The notes under the pieces were generated by a model that made no database searches, had not been told where the DNA came from, and worked only from the letters and a program-made list of their open reading frames with translations. Positions 8,759 to 24,840 of a DNA stretch of 43,869 nucleotides are shown one piece after another (within the stretch, counting starts at the first letter, position 1; every line of letters starts with the position of its first letter). A program made the translations under genes and the position numbers. Source of the DNA: an uncultured Rhodospirillales bacterium. Its GTDB lineage: Bacteria; Pseudomonadota; Alphaproteobacteria; Acetobacterales; Acetobacteraceae. Location of the stretch: the NCBI GenBank assembly GCA_945957135.1, contig CAMFLK010000006.1, positions 1 to 43,869 on the forward strand. Reading direction: 5' to 3'.

Positions 8759-9178
8759 ATGGCCTTCGTTCTCGACGCGTCCGTCGCCGCCTGCTGGGTG
8801 TTCGACGACGACGACCACCCGCTCGCCGCGACGGCGCTGGAACGGCTGCGCAGGGAGGCGGCGCACGTGCCCGCCCTCTGGTGGTTCGAAATCCGCAACG
8901 TGCTGGTCGCCGGCGAGCGCCGCGGCCGGCTGGCCGAGGCGGACACCGCGACCTTCCTGCGCGCCCTCTCCCGCCTTGCGGTGACCATCGACCAGGCGCC
9001 GGGCGAGGAGTCCGTGCTCGCCCTCGCCCGGCGGCACCGGCTCAGCGTGTACGACGCCAGCTACCTCGAACTGGCGCAGCGCCAGACCCTGCCGCTCGCC
9101 ACGCTCGACCGCGACCTGCGTCAGGCGGCCATGGCGGCGGGAGTGGCGCTGCTGGAGGATCAGCCGTCCCGCGCCTGA
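8759..9178 (+). CDS. Type II toxin, PIN-domain ribonuclease (VapC-like)
   Basis: [14 protein letters not shown] in [29 protein letters not shown]: conserved PIN acidic residues. Confidence 0.93.
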   Translation: MAFVLDASVAACWVFDDDDHPLAATALERLRREAAHVPALWWFEIRNVLVAGERRGRLAEADTATFLRALSRLAVTIDQAPGEESVLALARRHRLSVYDASYLELAQRQTLPLATLDRDLRQAAMAAGVALLEDQPSRA

Positions 9179-9612
9179 GTGGCCAGCCGGTCGGCGCGCT
9201 CGTTCATGGCGTCGCCGGCATGGCCGCGCACCCAGCGCCAGTCGATCTCGTGCGCCTTCGCGGCGTCGAGGATGCGGCGCCAGAGGTCCATGTTGGCGAC
9301 GGGGTCGCCGGCGGCGTTGCGCCAGTTCTTGCGCACCCAGCCGGTGTGCCAGCGGGTGATGCCGTTGCGCAGATATTCGCTGTCGGTGTGCAGCACCACC
9401 CGGCAGGGGCGCTTCAGGCTCTCCAGCGCCATGGCCGCGGCGGTGAGTTCCATGCGGTTGTTGGTGGTGGCGGCCTCGCGGCCGGACAGCTCGCGCTCGT
9501 GCCCGCCATAGCGCAGGATCGCCGCCCAGCCGCCGGGGCCTGGATTGGGCTTGCAGCCGCCATCGGTCCAGATTTCGACGGTCGTGGAGGCGGGGGCCGT
9601 CTCAGATGCCAT
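9160..9612 (-). CDS. rnhA: Ribonuclease HI
   Basis: [67 protein letters not shown]. Confidence 0.97.
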   Translation of the reverse strand: MASETAPASTTVEIWTDGGCKPNPGPGGWAAILRYGGHERELSGREAATTNNRMELTAAAMALESLKRPCRVVLHTDSEYLRNGITRWHTGWVRKNWRNAAGDPVANMDLWRRILDAAKAHEIDWRWVRGHAGDAMNERADRLATQARDG

Positions 9613-10555
9613 AGGCGTGCTCGTCCCGCGCGGCGAGGTGGAAGCGCAGGCGGCGGACATATTCCATCGGGTCCTTGCGGGTCACCAGCGCGCCCGGCGG
9701 GGTGTTGATCCAGTCGAACAGCCGGGTCAGCGCGAAGCGCAGCGCGGCACCCTGGCACAGCACCGGCAGCGCCGCGCGCTCGGCCGGCGAGAGGGAGCGG
9801 ACGGCGCCGTAGGCGAACAGCAGGGCGCGGGCCTTGGTGACGTTGAAGGCGAAATCCGGCTCGAAGCACCAGGCGTTCAGGCACACCGCCACGTCATAGG
9901 CCAGCGTGTCCGTCGCCGCGAAGTAGAAGTCGATCAGGCCGGACAGCCTGCCGTTGAGGAAGAACACGTTGTCCGGGAACAGGTCGGCGTGGATCTGCCC
10001 TTCCGGCAGCCCGGCAGGCCAGCCCGCGAGGATGGCGTCCAGCGCCGCCTGGAGCTCCGCGCCCAGCGCCGGATCGGCGCCGGCGGCCAGGCTGCGGGCC
10101 AGCAGCTTCGGCCAGCCGGAAGGCCCCAGCGCGTTCGGCCGGCGCGGCGCGTAGCCCAGCCCGGCCAGGTGCAGCCCGGCCAGCGCCTCGCCGAGCGGGC
10201 CGCAATGCTCCTGGCGCACCCGGCGCGGCCACACGCCGGGCAGGAAGGTGGTGATGGCGGCATGCCGGCCGCAGAGCTGGCGCAGCGCCGCGCCGTCGCG
10301 CCCGCGCACCGGAAGCGGGCAGGTGATGCCGGCGCCGGCGAGATGCTCCATCAGCCCGAGGAACCAGGGCAGCTCCGCCGGCTCCACCCGCTTCTCGTAC
10401 AGCGTGAGGATGAAGTCGCCGCGCGTGGTGCGCAGTGAGAAATTGCTGTTCTCCACCCCCTCCGCGATGCCGCGGAAGGCGATGGCGGTGCCGATGTCGT
10501 AGCCTTCCAGGAAGGCGGCCAGCGCCTCGTCGGTCACCTCGGTATAGACGGCCAT
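9602..10555 (-). CDS. thrB: Homoserine kinase (type II, APH-like fold)
   Basis: [53 protein letters not shown]. Confidence 0.95.
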   Translation of the reverse strand: MAVYTEVTDEALAAFLEGYDIGTAIAFRGIAEGVENSNFSLRTTRGDFILTLYEKRVEPAELPWFLGLMEHLAGAGITCPLPVRGRDGAALRQLCGRHAAITTFLPGVWPRRVRQEHCGPLGEALAGLHLAGLGYAPRRPNALGPSGWPKLLARSLAAGADPALGAELQAALDAILAGWPAGLPEGQIHADLFPDNVFFLNGRLSGLIDFYFAATDTLAYDVAVCLNAWCFEPDFAFNVTKARALLFAYGAVRSLSPAERAALPVLCQGAALRFALTRLFDWINTPPGALVTRKDPMEYVRRLRFHLAARDEHAYGI

Positions 10556-10567
10556 GGAACGGGCCGG

Positions 10568-11539
10568 TCAGTCAGCCAGCGGCGCGGGCAGCTTGAACAC
10601 CACGTCTTCCTGGGTGACGATCTTTTCCTCGATGGCGAGGTCGTAGGTCTCGCGCAGCCGGGTCAGCAGCCCCTCCACCAGCACTTCCGGCGCGGAGGCG
10701 CCGGCCGTGACGCCCAGCGTGGCCACGCCCGCGAGATCGTCCGGGTTCAGCGCGGCGGCGGTGGGCAGCAGGATGGCGCGGGGTGCGCCGGCCCGCTCCG
10801 CGACCTCGCGCAGCCGCTGGGAGTTGGAGGAGTTGGGGCTGCCGATCACCAGCACCAGGTCCGATTCGGCGGCGATGGCCTTCACCGCCGCCTGGCGGTT
10901 GGTGGTGGCGTAGCAGATATCCTCGCGCTTCGGCCCCTGGATGGCGGGGAAGCGGGCGCGCAGGATGTCCACGATCTCCGCCGTATCGTCCACCGACAGG
11001 GTGGTCTGGGTGATGAAGGCGACATGGCTGGGGTCGGGCGGCATCACCGCGCGCGCCTCGGCGGCGGACTGCACCAGGGTCATGGCGCCGGGCGGCAGCT
11101 GGCCCATCGTGCCCTCCACCTCCGGGTGGCCGGCATGGCCGATCATCAGGATATGGCAGGCATTGGGGCCGCCGCCGGCGAAATGGCGCTCCGCCTCGCG
11201 ATGCACCTTGGAGACCAGCGGGCAGGTGGCGTCCAGCGTGATCAGCTTGCGCCGCTCGGCCTCGGCGGGCACGGATTTGGGCACGCCATGGGCGGAGAAC
11301 ACCACCGGCGCGTCGGCCGGCACGGCGTCCAGCTCCTCGACGAAGATGGCGCCGCGCGCCTCCAGCTGCTCCACCACGAAGCGGTTGTGCACGATCTCGT
11401 GGCGGACATAGACCGGCGCGCCGTAGCGGCGCAGCGCCTCCTCCACGATGCGGATGGCGCGGTCCACGCCGGCGCAGAAGCCGCGCGGGCCGGCGAGCAG
11501 CACGCGCAGGGTGGGCTTGTCCGGAAGGGTTTGCAGCAT
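10568..11539 (-). CDS. ispH: 4-hydroxy-3-methylbut-2-enyl diphosphate reductase
   Basis: [59 protein letters not shown]. Confidence 0.97.
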   Translation of the reverse strand: MLQTLPDKPTLRVLLAGPRGFCAGVDRAIRIVEEALRRYGAPVYVRHEIVHNRFVVEQLEARGAIFVEELDAVPADAPVVFSAHGVPKSVPAEAERRKLITLDATCPLVSKVHREAERHFAGGGPNACHILMIGHAGHPEVEGTMGQLPPGAMTLVQSAAEARAVMPPDPSHVAFITQTTLSVDDTAEIVDILRARFPAIQGPKREDICYATTNRQAAVKAIAAESDLVLVIGSPNSSNSQRLREVAERAGAPRAILLPTAAALNPDDLAGVATLGVTAGASAPEVLVEGLLTRLRETYDLAIEEKIVTQEDVVFKLPAPLAD

Positions 11540-11647
11540 GGCGGCCCGATCGCAGAAGGGGGAAGTCGGCCCGCCCTATATGCCCCCCCTTGCGCCGCCG
11601 AACAATGCGGCCGAAAGACGGTACTCCGCGCTAGCCTGGAGTTCCGC

Positions 11648-12181
11648 ATGATCCCGCGCCGCTTCCTCCACCTCGCCGCCGCCCTGATCGTCCCCGCCCT
11701 CGCCGCCGGATGCGGGCAGAGCGACGACACGTTCGCGCCGATCTGCCCCACCCTCGCCCTGGTGAAGGACGGGGCGGACATCACCCGCTTCAACGGGCGC
11801 GGCCAGGACGTGACCGACCTGGTGGTGGCCGGGCGCATCACCGCCGTGCCGGCGGCGTGCAGCTGGGGCGGGCGCAACGTGGTGAAATCCTCGCTGCGCG
11901 TGTCGATGAGCGTGTTCAAGGGTCCCGCGGCCCAGGGGCGGGTGATCAACCTGCCCTATTTCGTCGCCGTCACCCTCAACGGCAACGTGGTGGACAAGCA
12001 GAACTTCGTCTATCCCGTGTCCTTCCCGCCCAACGTGGACCGCGTCAGCGTCACCTCCGACGAGGTGCAGCTGCGCATGTCCATCAGCAAGGAGGCGCCG
12101 GCCTCGATGTACCGCGTCTATGTCAGCTTCGCGCTGAACCCGGAGGAACTGGCCTTCAACCGGCGGCAAAACGCCCGTTGA
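11648..12181 (+). CDS. Putative lipoprotein, unknown function
   Basis: Signal peptide with lipobox LAAGC; no further family recognised. Confidence 0.65.
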   Translation: MIPRRFLHLAAALIVPALAAGCGQSDDTFAPICPTLALVKDGADITRFNGRGQDVTDLVVAGRITAVPAACSWGGRNVVKSSLRVSMSVFKGPAAQGRVINLPYFVAVTLNGNVVDKQNFVYPVSFPPNVDRVSVTSDEVQLRMSISKEAPASMYRVYVSFALNPEELAFNRRQNAR

Positions 12182-12224
12182 ACGGCGGGCCCGGTTGGGC
12201 CATACAGGCGGGGTTCCCACACTC

Positions 12225-12440
12225 CCTCGCGGGAGAGCGCGGGGCTGCCGGATACCCGGCGGCACCGCCGCCGAAGGCGCAACCGGCCCCCGGAAACGCT
12301 CAGGCACAACGGACCGCGGGGCAGACGGGGATCTCTGGAAAGCCGGCACGCCGAACACGGCGGCCGCACCGACGGAGTAAGGGCGCCCTCCCCTCGTGGA
12401 CCGGCGCCCGAATCTCTCAGGTCAAGCGGACAGAGGGGGG
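12225..12440 (+). ncRNA. Tandem glycine riboswitch (two aptamers)
   Basis: Aptamer 1: GGGAGAG...GCCGAAGGCGCAA...GGAAACGCTCAGGCACAACGGACCG...ATCTCTGG. Aptamer 2: GGAAAG...GACGGAGTAAGGGCG...AATCTCTCAGGTCAAGCGGACAGAGGGG. Directly upstream of gcvT. Confidence 0.93.
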
Positions 12441-12491
12441 TCGCTGGCGACCGGCATGCGCCGGAATGCGACCCTTGCCTGGAGCTGACCC

Positions 12492-13595
<1,104 letters not shown>

Positions 13596-13607
13596 AGGAC
13601 CGGCGCC

Positions 13608-13981
13608 ATGACCGAGACCCGCTTCACCAAGGACCATGAATGGGTGCTGCTCGATGGCACCACCGCCACCGTGGGGATCACCGACCACGCCCAGGAAGCC
13701 CTCGGCGACGTGGTGTTCGTCGAGCTGCCCGCCCCCGGCCGCACGGTGGAGGCCGGCGAGGCCTGCGCGGTGGTGGAGAGCGTGAAGGCCGCCTCCGACG
13801 TCTATGCCCCGCTGGCCGGCACCATCACCGAGGCCAACGCGGCGGTGGAAGCCGACCCAGCCCTGGTGAACAGCGCCGCCACCGGCGATGGCTGGTTCTT
13901 CCGCATGACGCTGGCCGACCCCGCCGCCTTCGCCGCGCTGATGGACGAGGCCGGCTACGCCGCCTTCCTGGAAACCCTGTG

Positions 13982-13982
<1 letters not shown>
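13608..13982 (+). CDS. gcvH: Glycine cleavage system H protein
   Basis: [36 protein letters not shown], lipoyl-Lys region [14 protein letters not shown]. Confidence 0.98.
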
Positions 13983-16854
<2,872 letters not shown>

Positions 16855-16876
<22 letters not shown>

Positions 16877-17067
16877 GCGTTGAGCCGCACGCGTACCTCC
16901 CGCCAGAACCGGGCGCGCGGCGTGTCCTCGGCACGCCGCGCCGCCGCTTCCAGCCCCTTGGCATAGTCCATGGCCACGTCTTGGCCGAGTTTCGCGAGGA
17001 ACTCGGCCATGGCCGGCGGGCGGCACAGGATGGCGGGTTCGGCATCGGGAATGGAGCGTGAGGACAT
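16855..17067 (-). CDS. Small hypothetical protein
   Basis: 70 aa ORF, convergent with and overlapping the gcvP 3' end by 22 bp. Confidence 0.5.
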
Positions 17068-17383
17068 GGGGCAACCTCCGGGCGGCAGGAAGCGAGACCC
17101 CCTGCCTACCCTGCGCGGGCAAGGCAGGATGTGGCGCCGATCACTCCCATGTGAGCTTTCCCGTCGCGATGCGGATTTGCCCCCGGCTCGTTGAGCATTT
17201 GCAAATTTCCACGCGCCGTTTCCCCGCCCGGCAACACTCCGTTAACCTTCCTATGCATAATGCCTTGCAATATGCGATAACCCGCCGAGGACGCGCTGTC
17301 CCGCCCTGGCACGGGCCTTGCTGTCATGCCGGTGTCAGAAATTTCGAAACCACGAGCCGCCTTGCCTGGGCCGGGAGCGCGAG

Positions 17384-17734
17384 ATGTTGGACCAGATCGA
17401 CCACGACGGAGACCAGGTCACTGTGACCCTGAAAGGCAAGCTCGACGGCTCCACGGCGCTCGGCCTGCGCGACGACCTGCTCGCCGTCGCCGCCGGCAGC
17501 GGTGACGTGCGGATTGATCTGCGCCGCGTCTCCTTCATCGATGGCTCGGGCGTCGCCGCCCTCGCCTTCCTGTTCAAGCGCCTCGCCGCCGCCGGCCGCC
17601 GGCTGACGGTGCAGGCCGTCGGCCAGCCCCTGGCCCTGCTGCGCGAACTCGGCCTCGCCGCCCCGCTCGGCCTGGCCCCCGCCACGCGCCGCGCCACGCT
17701 GCTGCCACGCCTGCGCTGGGCCTTCGCCGACTGA
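17384..17734 (+). CDS. STAS-domain protein (anti-sigma factor antagonist-like)
   Basis: VTVTLKGKLDGSTALGLRDDL...VRIDLRRVSFIDGSGVAALAFLFKRLAAAGR, DGSG phospho-Ser motif region. Confidence 0.8.
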   Translation: MLDQIDHDGDQVTVTLKGKLDGSTALGLRDDLLAVAAGSGDVRIDLRRVSFIDGSGVAALAFLFKRLAAAGRRLTVQAVGQPLALLRELGLAAPLGLAPATRRATLLPRLRWAFAD

Positions 17735-17831
17735 CATGGCCCCGGCCGGCATGATCGACGCGCGCCCTATCGCCGCCGTTTTCCCGGCTTATCACGATTC
17801 CACATCGTGCGATTGGAAGGTCTGAGCCGGC

Positions 17832-18183
17832 ATGCCCACCCCACCCCTCACCGCCGGCTTTGCCGCCCAACTCGCCCAGGATCTCGGCCCGGACGACGTG
17901 CGCATGATCCTCTCCGTCTTCCGCGCCGACCTCACGCGGCTGGATGGCGAGCTGCACGAAGCCGCCGCCGCCCAGGACGCCACCGCCTTCCGTCGCGCCG
18001 CGCACGGGCTGGCCGGGGCCGCCGGCGCGGTGGGCGCGGCCGAGCTGGAGGCCGCCTGCCGCGCCGCCATGGCCCGCACCGGCGCGGACATGATGGGTCC
18101 CGACCTCGCCGCCATTCACGGCCTGGCCGAAGCCAGCCTCGACGACCTCGCCACCTATGTCGCCAGGCTGGATGGGGGCCCGC

Positions 18184-18191
<8 letters not shown>
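17832..18191 (+). CDS. Hpt (histidine phosphotransfer) domain protein
   Basis: FRRAAHGLAGAAGAVGAAELEAACRA resembles the Hpt motif (HxLKGxxxxxG). Confidence 0.78.
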
Positions 18192-19674
<1,483 letters not shown>

Positions 19675-20706
19675 TCATGCGCCGGCCTGCATCAGGCCGC
19701 GCATGTAGCCCAGCGCGAAGCCGCGGCTGCGGTGTCCCCAGACCGTATCGCCGATCACATGGGGATGGTGGTCAGGCGTGAAATAGCCGCGGTAGCCGGC
19801 GGCGCGGTAGGTCGCCATGGCCCGCGCCATGTCCGCCTTGCCCTCGTCCCAGAACGCCTCCACGAAGCGCTCCCGATCGCCGGTGACGTTGCGGAAATGC
19901 ACGAAGGCGATCGCCCCGCGCCCGGCGAAATGCGCGATGGTGGAATAGAGCTGCTCGGCCGGTAGCATCTGGGTGAAGCAGCCCTGGCAGAAATTGATCG
20001 CGTTCGCCGGGATCGGGCAGATGTCCAGCATGCGGTCGAAGGCTTCGGGGCTGCGCATGATGCGCGCGACGCCGGCGAGCGCCGGCACCTGCGGGTCGGC
20101 CGGATGCATGGCCATGCGCACCCCGGCCGCCTCCGCCACCGGCACCACGGCACGCAGGAAATAGCCGAGGCTTTCCCAGAGCTGGTCGTCGGCCACGACA
20201 CCCATCTCCGTCAGCGGGGCGTCGCGCGCCACGGCATGGTCGAATCCCTCCGCCCGCGCGCCGCCACGGATCGGGATGTCCACGCGCGTGTGCCAGTTCA
20301 CATGCCGCGCCCCGGCATTCACATGCCAGCCATATTGCAGGATGGGGATGCCCGCCTCGCCCATGGCGCGCAGCGACCGGCACCAATTCTCGATTTCCTC
20401 GTCGCGCCCCGCCAGGCCGAGCAGGATCTTCGCGAAGCGGTGCGGGGGCGTGTGGCCGAGACCGAACAGCTCAAGCCCGGATTCCTCCACGGCCGCGCGC
20501 AGTTCGACCAGATCCTCCACCCGCCAGAACGCGTCGCCGCGAAGCCGTTCGGTCAGCGCGTCGGATACCGCGCGCGTGCCCTCGACATTACCCGCGAGTT
20601 CGCCGGCGATGTTGATCGTCGCTCCCTCGGCGCCCAGCTGGCGGATGAAGGCGAGGCTTTCCCGGTCGAAGGCGCCCTTCAGGAAGAACCTGTCCCCGAT
20701 GCGCAT
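19675..20706 (-). CDS. uxuA: Mannonate dehydratase-like protein (UxuA family)
   Basis: INFCQGCFTQM, IAFVHFRNVTG, HHPHVIGD near C-terminus, W HVNAGARHVNWHTR region. Confidence 0.78.
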   Translation of the reverse strand: MRIGDRFFLKGAFDRESLAFIRQLGAEGATINIAGELAGNVEGTRAVSDALTERLRGDAFWRVEDLVELRAAVEESGLELFGLGHTPPHRFAKILLGLAGRDEEIENWCRSLRAMGEAGIPILQYGWHVNAGARHVNWHTRVDIPIRGGARAEGFDHAVARDAPLTEMGVVADDQLWESLGYFLRAVVPVAEAAGVRMAMHPADPQVPALAGVARIMRSPEAFDRMLDICPIPANAINFCQGCFTQMLPAEQLYSTIAHFAGRGAIAFVHFRNVTGDRERFVEAFWDEGKADMARAMATYRAAGYRGYFTPDHHPHVIGDTVWGHRSRGFALGYMRGLMQAGA

Positions 20707-20725
20707 GTCTCCTCCACATATTTAC

Positions 20726-20737
20726 AAATTATAATTT
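20726..20737. promoter_or_regulatory. Palindrome in divergent uxuA/gntR intergenic region
   Basis: AAATTATAATTT, perfect 12-bp palindrome in a 49-bp AT-rich gap within GC-rich DNA. Confidence 0.5.
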
Positions 20738-20755
20738 ATTTGATATCCGCCAGCC

Positions 20756-21499
20756 ATGGTCGGGATCAATGGGGAAACGCCGAGGAATGTCGGGGAAACC
20801 GTCGTGGAGGCGGTGCGGCGGCAGCTGATCGACGCGCTGCTCTATGGCGACCTGGCCGCCCCCACCCGCCTGTTCCCCGCCGATCTCGCCCGCCGCTTCG
20901 CCGTGTCCATCACACCCGTGCGCGAGGCGCTGGCCAGCCTGGCCAGTGACGGGCTGATCGAGGCGATCCCCCGCCACGGCTACCATGTCCGCTCGCTCAC
21001 GCCGGACTATGTGAAGGACCTCTGGCCGGTGCGCCTCGCACTGGAGCTGATGGCCGGCGAGGCCTTCCTGCGCCGCGTCCCCGACGCCGCCGCCCGCCGC
21101 GCGGCGCTGGCCCCGCTCATGGCGTTGCACGCCGATCTCGCCGGCAGCGCCGCCCGGCCCCAACGCAGCCACGCCACGCTGAACGGCCAGTTCCACGAGA
21201 CGCTGGTCCAGCTGTCCGGCAACGCCCTGCTCGCCGACACCTATCACGGCATCCGCTTCCGTCTGTTCGGCGCCTGGGTGCAGCGCGCGAGCCGGGGCTG
21301 GCGCGACCGGCTGCCGAGCGAGCAGGCGGAGCACCAAGCCATTCTGGATGCGCTGGTCGTCGGCGACGCCGCCGCCTTCGACACGGCCCTGCGCCGCCAC
21401 CTCGCCCGCTCGCTCGCCGACGCGCTGACCGACCTGGAACAGGCCGGCGCCGCGGCGGCGGCGCCCCGCAAAAGACCACGGTCCAACACGCAGAGCTGA
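20756..21499 (+). CDS. GntR-family transcriptional regulator (FadR/FCD subfamily)
   Basis: wHTH FPADLARRFAVSITPVREALASLASDGLIEAIPRHGYHV plus C-terminal FCD domain. Confidence 0.93.
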   Translation: MVGINGETPRNVGETVVEAVRRQLIDALLYGDLAAPTRLFPADLARRFAVSITPVREALASLASDGLIEAIPRHGYHVRSLTPDYVKDLWPVRLALELMAGEAFLRRVPDAAARRAALAPLMALHADLAGSAARPQRSHATLNGQFHETLVQLSGNALLADTYHGIRFRLFGAWVQRASRGWRDRLPSEQAEHQAILDALVVGDAAAFDTALRRHLARSLADALTDLEQAGAAAAAPRKRPRSNTQS

Positions 21500-21522
21500 G
21501 CATTCAGCCCGGGAGGAACACC

Positions 21523-22827
21523 ATGAAAAAGCTTTTCCGTGCCATCCTGGCGGCCGGCATCGCCCTCGCCGCGCCCGCCTTCTCCGCCCCCGCGCAGGCC
21601 CAGGTCACGCTGCGCATGTGGACCTTCCTCAACCCCGCCGGCACCACGCCGCGCGAGGTGGCGCTGGCCCGCATCATCGCGGATTTCGAGAAGGCCAATC
21701 CCGGCATCAAGGTCGCGGTCGAGCCCCAGGTCTGGGACCAGATGACGCCGAAATTCCTCGCCGCCGCCCGCGCCGGCAACGCGCCGGACATCACCTGGGT
21801 GGTGACCGACCTGCTGGGCCAAGCCAAGCGCTCCGGTGAACTGGCCGACCTCAATCCGTTGTTCATCGACGGCTGGACCGAGGCCCAGCGCGCCGGCCGC
21901 AAGGACGCCTACTGGGACGCCTGCGCCGAGGGCGGCCGGCAATACTGCCTGGTGCTGTCGCGCAACTACATCAGCATCCTCTACCGCCGCGACCTGCTCG
22001 CCCAGGCGGGCATCGACCCCGCGAGCCTGACAACCTGGCCCGCCTTCACCGAAGCCGCAAAGAAGCTGACCGAGCGCAACGCCGCCGGGCAGGTCACGCG
22101 CTGGGGCTTCGGCCAGGCCTTCTCCGAGGCGCAGGCCGACCCGCAGATGATGATCCCCATCATGCTCAATCTGCAGGGACGGCTGTTCACCAAGGAGGGG
22201 GCGGCCGATTTCGCGACCCCGGCCGGACTCACCGCTCTCATGAGGCAGACGGAGATGGTGACCAAGGCGGGCGTCACGCCGCCGGACGCCGTGAGCTGGA
22301 CCACCGATGATGCCTATGAGGCGTTCGCCTCCGGCCGCGCCGCGATGATCGAGGGCGCCTCCGTGCGGGTTTCCACCATGCAGGCCAAGCTGGGGGCGGA
22401 CAAGGTGGGGCTGATGCTGTGGCCCGGCGAGAACGGCGCGCCGCACGCGCCGGCGATGATGGCCGGCTGGGCCGTCGCGGCCTGGTCCCATGGCCGCCAT
22501 CTGGCCGAGGCGGGCCGGTTCGTCGAATTCCTCACCGGTCCGAAAGCCGACGCGATCTGGATCACCGCGGCCGGCCAGCTGCCGATGACGCCGGAAGGCC
22601 GCGCCGCCGCCGCGGACTACCTGTCCCGGCCGGAGAATCAGTATCTCTCCGTGGCCGCCGAGGGGGTGGCGAAATATGCCTGGATGGTGCCCACCGACCT
22701 CTCGGTCAACGGCTTTCGCCAGGCGCTGAACAAGGCGGCCCAGGCCGTGCTGACCGGGGGCGCCACGGCCGAGCAGGCACTGAAGACCGCGGCCGAGGAT
22801 TTCAACCGCATCAACAAGGTTCGCTGA
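21523..22827 (+). CDS. Carbohydrate ABC transporter substrate-binding protein
   Basis: Signal peptide; VTLRMWTFLNP...DFEKANPGIKVAVEPQVWDQMTPKFLAAARAGNAPDI. Confidence 0.92.
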   Translation: MKKLFRAILAAGIALAAPAFSAPAQAQVTLRMWTFLNPAGTTPREVALARIIADFEKANPGIKVAVEPQVWDQMTPKFLAAARAGNAPDITWVVTDLLGQAKRSGELADLNPLFIDGWTEAQRAGRKDAYWDACAEGGRQYCLVLSRNYISILYRRDLLAQAGIDPASLTTWPAFTEAAKKLTERNAAGQVTRWGFGQAFSEAQADPQMMIPIMLNLQGRLFTKEGAADFATPAGLTALMRQTEMVTKAGVTPPDAVSWTTDDAYEAFASGRAAMIEGASVRVSTMQAKLGADKVGLMLWPGENGAPHAPAMMAGWAVAAWSHGRHLAEAGRFVEFLTGPKADAIWITAAGQLPMTPEGRAAAADYLSRPENQYLSVAAEGVAKYAWMVPTDLSVNGFRQALNKAAQAVLTGGATAEQALKTAAEDFNRINKVR

Positions 22828-22832
22828 GCGCC

Positions 22833-23993
22833 ATGCGCATCCACCGCGTTGAGGCCCTTCCGGTCGAGGCCAGCTTCGCCACCATCTTCGGCGGCGAGGC
22901 CAAGGTGCCGCAGGCCCTGCGCATCCCGGCGGCGCATTTCCGGCGCATCCCAAGGCGGGGTCAGTTCTCCACCGTGGTGCGCATCACCGCCGAGGATGGC
23001 GGCATCGGCTGGGGCGAAGCCTTCGGCCTGCCCACGCCGGGCGCCACCGCCGCGATGATCACGGACGTGATCGCCCCGGCGCTGGCCGGCGCGGCGTTGG
23101 AAGCGCCGCAGGCGATGCTCACCGACCTGCGCAGCTACTTCATCTCCATGGGCCATGTCGGCGGGCCGGCGATGGAGGCGTTGAGCGGGGTGGACATCGC
23201 GCTGTGGGACCTCCAGGCACGACGCGCCGGCGTGCCGCTGGCCACCCTGCTCGGCGCCACGCCCGGACCGGTCGCCACCTATGCCAGCCCGGTCGGCTTC
23301 CAGCCGACACCGGAGGAAAGCGCCGCGGTCGCGCGCGGCCTGATCGGCGAGGGCTTTCGCGCCCTGAAGATCAAGGTGGGGCGTGGCCCGGCCATCGACG
23401 CCACGCATGTCGCCGCCGTGCGCGGCGCCGTCGGGCAGGAGGTGACGCTGATGACCGACGCCAATTGCGGCTACAGCCGTGACGACGCCATCGCCGCCGC
23501 CCGCGAATTCGCCGCCTCCGGCGTGGCCTGGCTGGAGGAACCGCTGCGGCCGGACGACCACGCGGGCAGCGCCGAGGTGCGCCGCGCCTCCCCCATCCCC
23601 ATCGCCGGCGGCGAGAACGAGTTCACCGTGGAGGCCTGCGCGCGCCTCGCCGCCGCCGGCGCGGTGGACATCGTGCAGCCCAACATCGCGCGCATCGGCG
23701 GCGTGTCCGGCCTGCTCGCGGTGGGTGCGATGTGTGCGCGAAACGGCTTGCGGCTGGCGCCGCACGGGGTGGGCACCTGCATCGGCGTGTCCGCCGCCCT
23801 GCATGCCTGCCGGGCCGCCGAGGGGTTCCTGACCTACGAGGCCAATCGCCTGCTCAACCCGCTGCGCGACACGATGGGCGCGCACGGGATGCGCCTGGAT
23901 GACGGCCGGCTCGTCGCCCAGGACCTGCCCGGCCATGGCGGCGAGCCCGACCCGGACCAGTTCGCGCGCTGGCGCCCGCCCGCCCATGCGTAG
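22833..23993 (+). CDS. Mandelate racemase/muconate lactonizing enzyme family (enolase superfamily)
   Basis: LKIKVG (KxK), MTDANCGYS, WLEEPLRPDD, GGENEF, LAPHGVG motifs. Confidence 0.92.
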   Translation: MRIHRVEALPVEASFATIFGGEAKVPQALRIPAAHFRRIPRRGQFSTVVRITAEDGGIGWGEAFGLPTPGATAAMITDVIAPALAGAALEAPQAMLTDLRSYFISMGHVGGPAMEALSGVDIALWDLQARRAGVPLATLLGATPGPVATYASPVGFQPTPEESAAVARGLIGEGFRALKIKVGRGPAIDATHVAAVRGAVGQEVTLMTDANCGYSRDDAIAAAREFAASGVAWLEEPLRPDDHAGSAEVRRASPIPIAGGENEFTVEACARLAAAGAVDIVQPNIARIGGVSGLLAVGAMCARNGLRLAPHGVGTCIGVSAALHACRAAEGFLTYEANRLLNPLRDTMGAHGMRLDDGRLVAQDLPGHGGEPDPDQFARWRPPAHA

Positions 23994-24840
23994 CTTCGCG
24001 CTGGCCGCCTATATCGGGCCGAGCGTGCTGACGCTGGCGGCGCTGCTGATCTCGCCGGTACTCTACGCCACCTGGTTCAGCCTGCATCGCATCGAATACG
24101 GCACGCCCGGCGACTTCATCGGCCTGGCCAATTACGCGCTGCTGCTGCACGACGCCAACCTGCCGCCCATGCTGGGCCGCACCGCCCTGTTCACCGCCGC
24201 CAGCGTGGTCCTCACGCTCGTCGTCGCCCTCGCCCTGGCCTGCTGGATCGACCGGCTGCGCGGCCGGCTGGCCTTCGCGGTGCAGCTGATCGCGGTGCTG
24301 CCCTGGATCATCTCCGCGGTGGTGGCGACGCTGCTGTTCCGCTGGGTGTTCGTCCATGATGCCGGGCTGGGCTTCGCCGCCCTGCGCGCCCTGGGCGGCC
24401 ACGCCACGCAGCCGCTGAACAGCCCGAGCGGGGCGATGGTGCTGCTGGTCATCGTCTCCGTCTGGAAGCGTACGGGCTATGCGGTGATCGTGCTGCTCGC
24501 CGGGCTCAAGAGCATTCCCGCCGAACTGGCCGAGGCCGCGCGCATCGACGGCGCCGGTCCCTGGCAGATGTTCCTGCGCATCACCCTGCCGCTGCTGCGC
24601 GGCCCGCTGATCCTGGTCACCATCGTGATGGCCCTGTCCTGCCTGAACACGGTGGAGACGCCGCTGGTGCTCACCGGCGGCGGCCCGGCCGGGGCCACGC
24701 GGGTGTTGCCGATCGACATCTACGAGCGCGCCTTCGTCGATTTCGACATCGGTGCCGCCACCACGCTGGCGCTGGCCGCCTTCGCGGTGAACCTGCTGCT
24801 GGTGCTGGGCTACGTGCGGCTGGCGCGGCTGCATGTCTAG
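23986..24840 (+). CDS. Sugar ABC transporter permease (MalF type)
   Basis: EAA loop LAEAARIDGAGPWQMFLRITLPLLRGPL; multi-TM; overlaps neighbours. Confidence 0.92.
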   Translation: MRSFALAAYIGPSVLTLAALLISPVLYATWFSLHRIEYGTPGDFIGLANYALLLHDANLPPMLGRTALFTAASVVLTLVVALALACWIDRLRGRLAFAVQLIAVLPWIISAVVATLLFRWVFVHDAGLGFAALRALGGHATQPLNSPSGAMVLLVIVSVWKRTGYAVIVLLAGLKSIPAELAEAARIDGAGPWQMFLRITLPLLRGPLILVTIVMALSCLNTVETPLVLTGGGPAGATRVLPIDIYERAFVDFDIGAATTLALAAFAVNLLLVLGYVRLARLHV

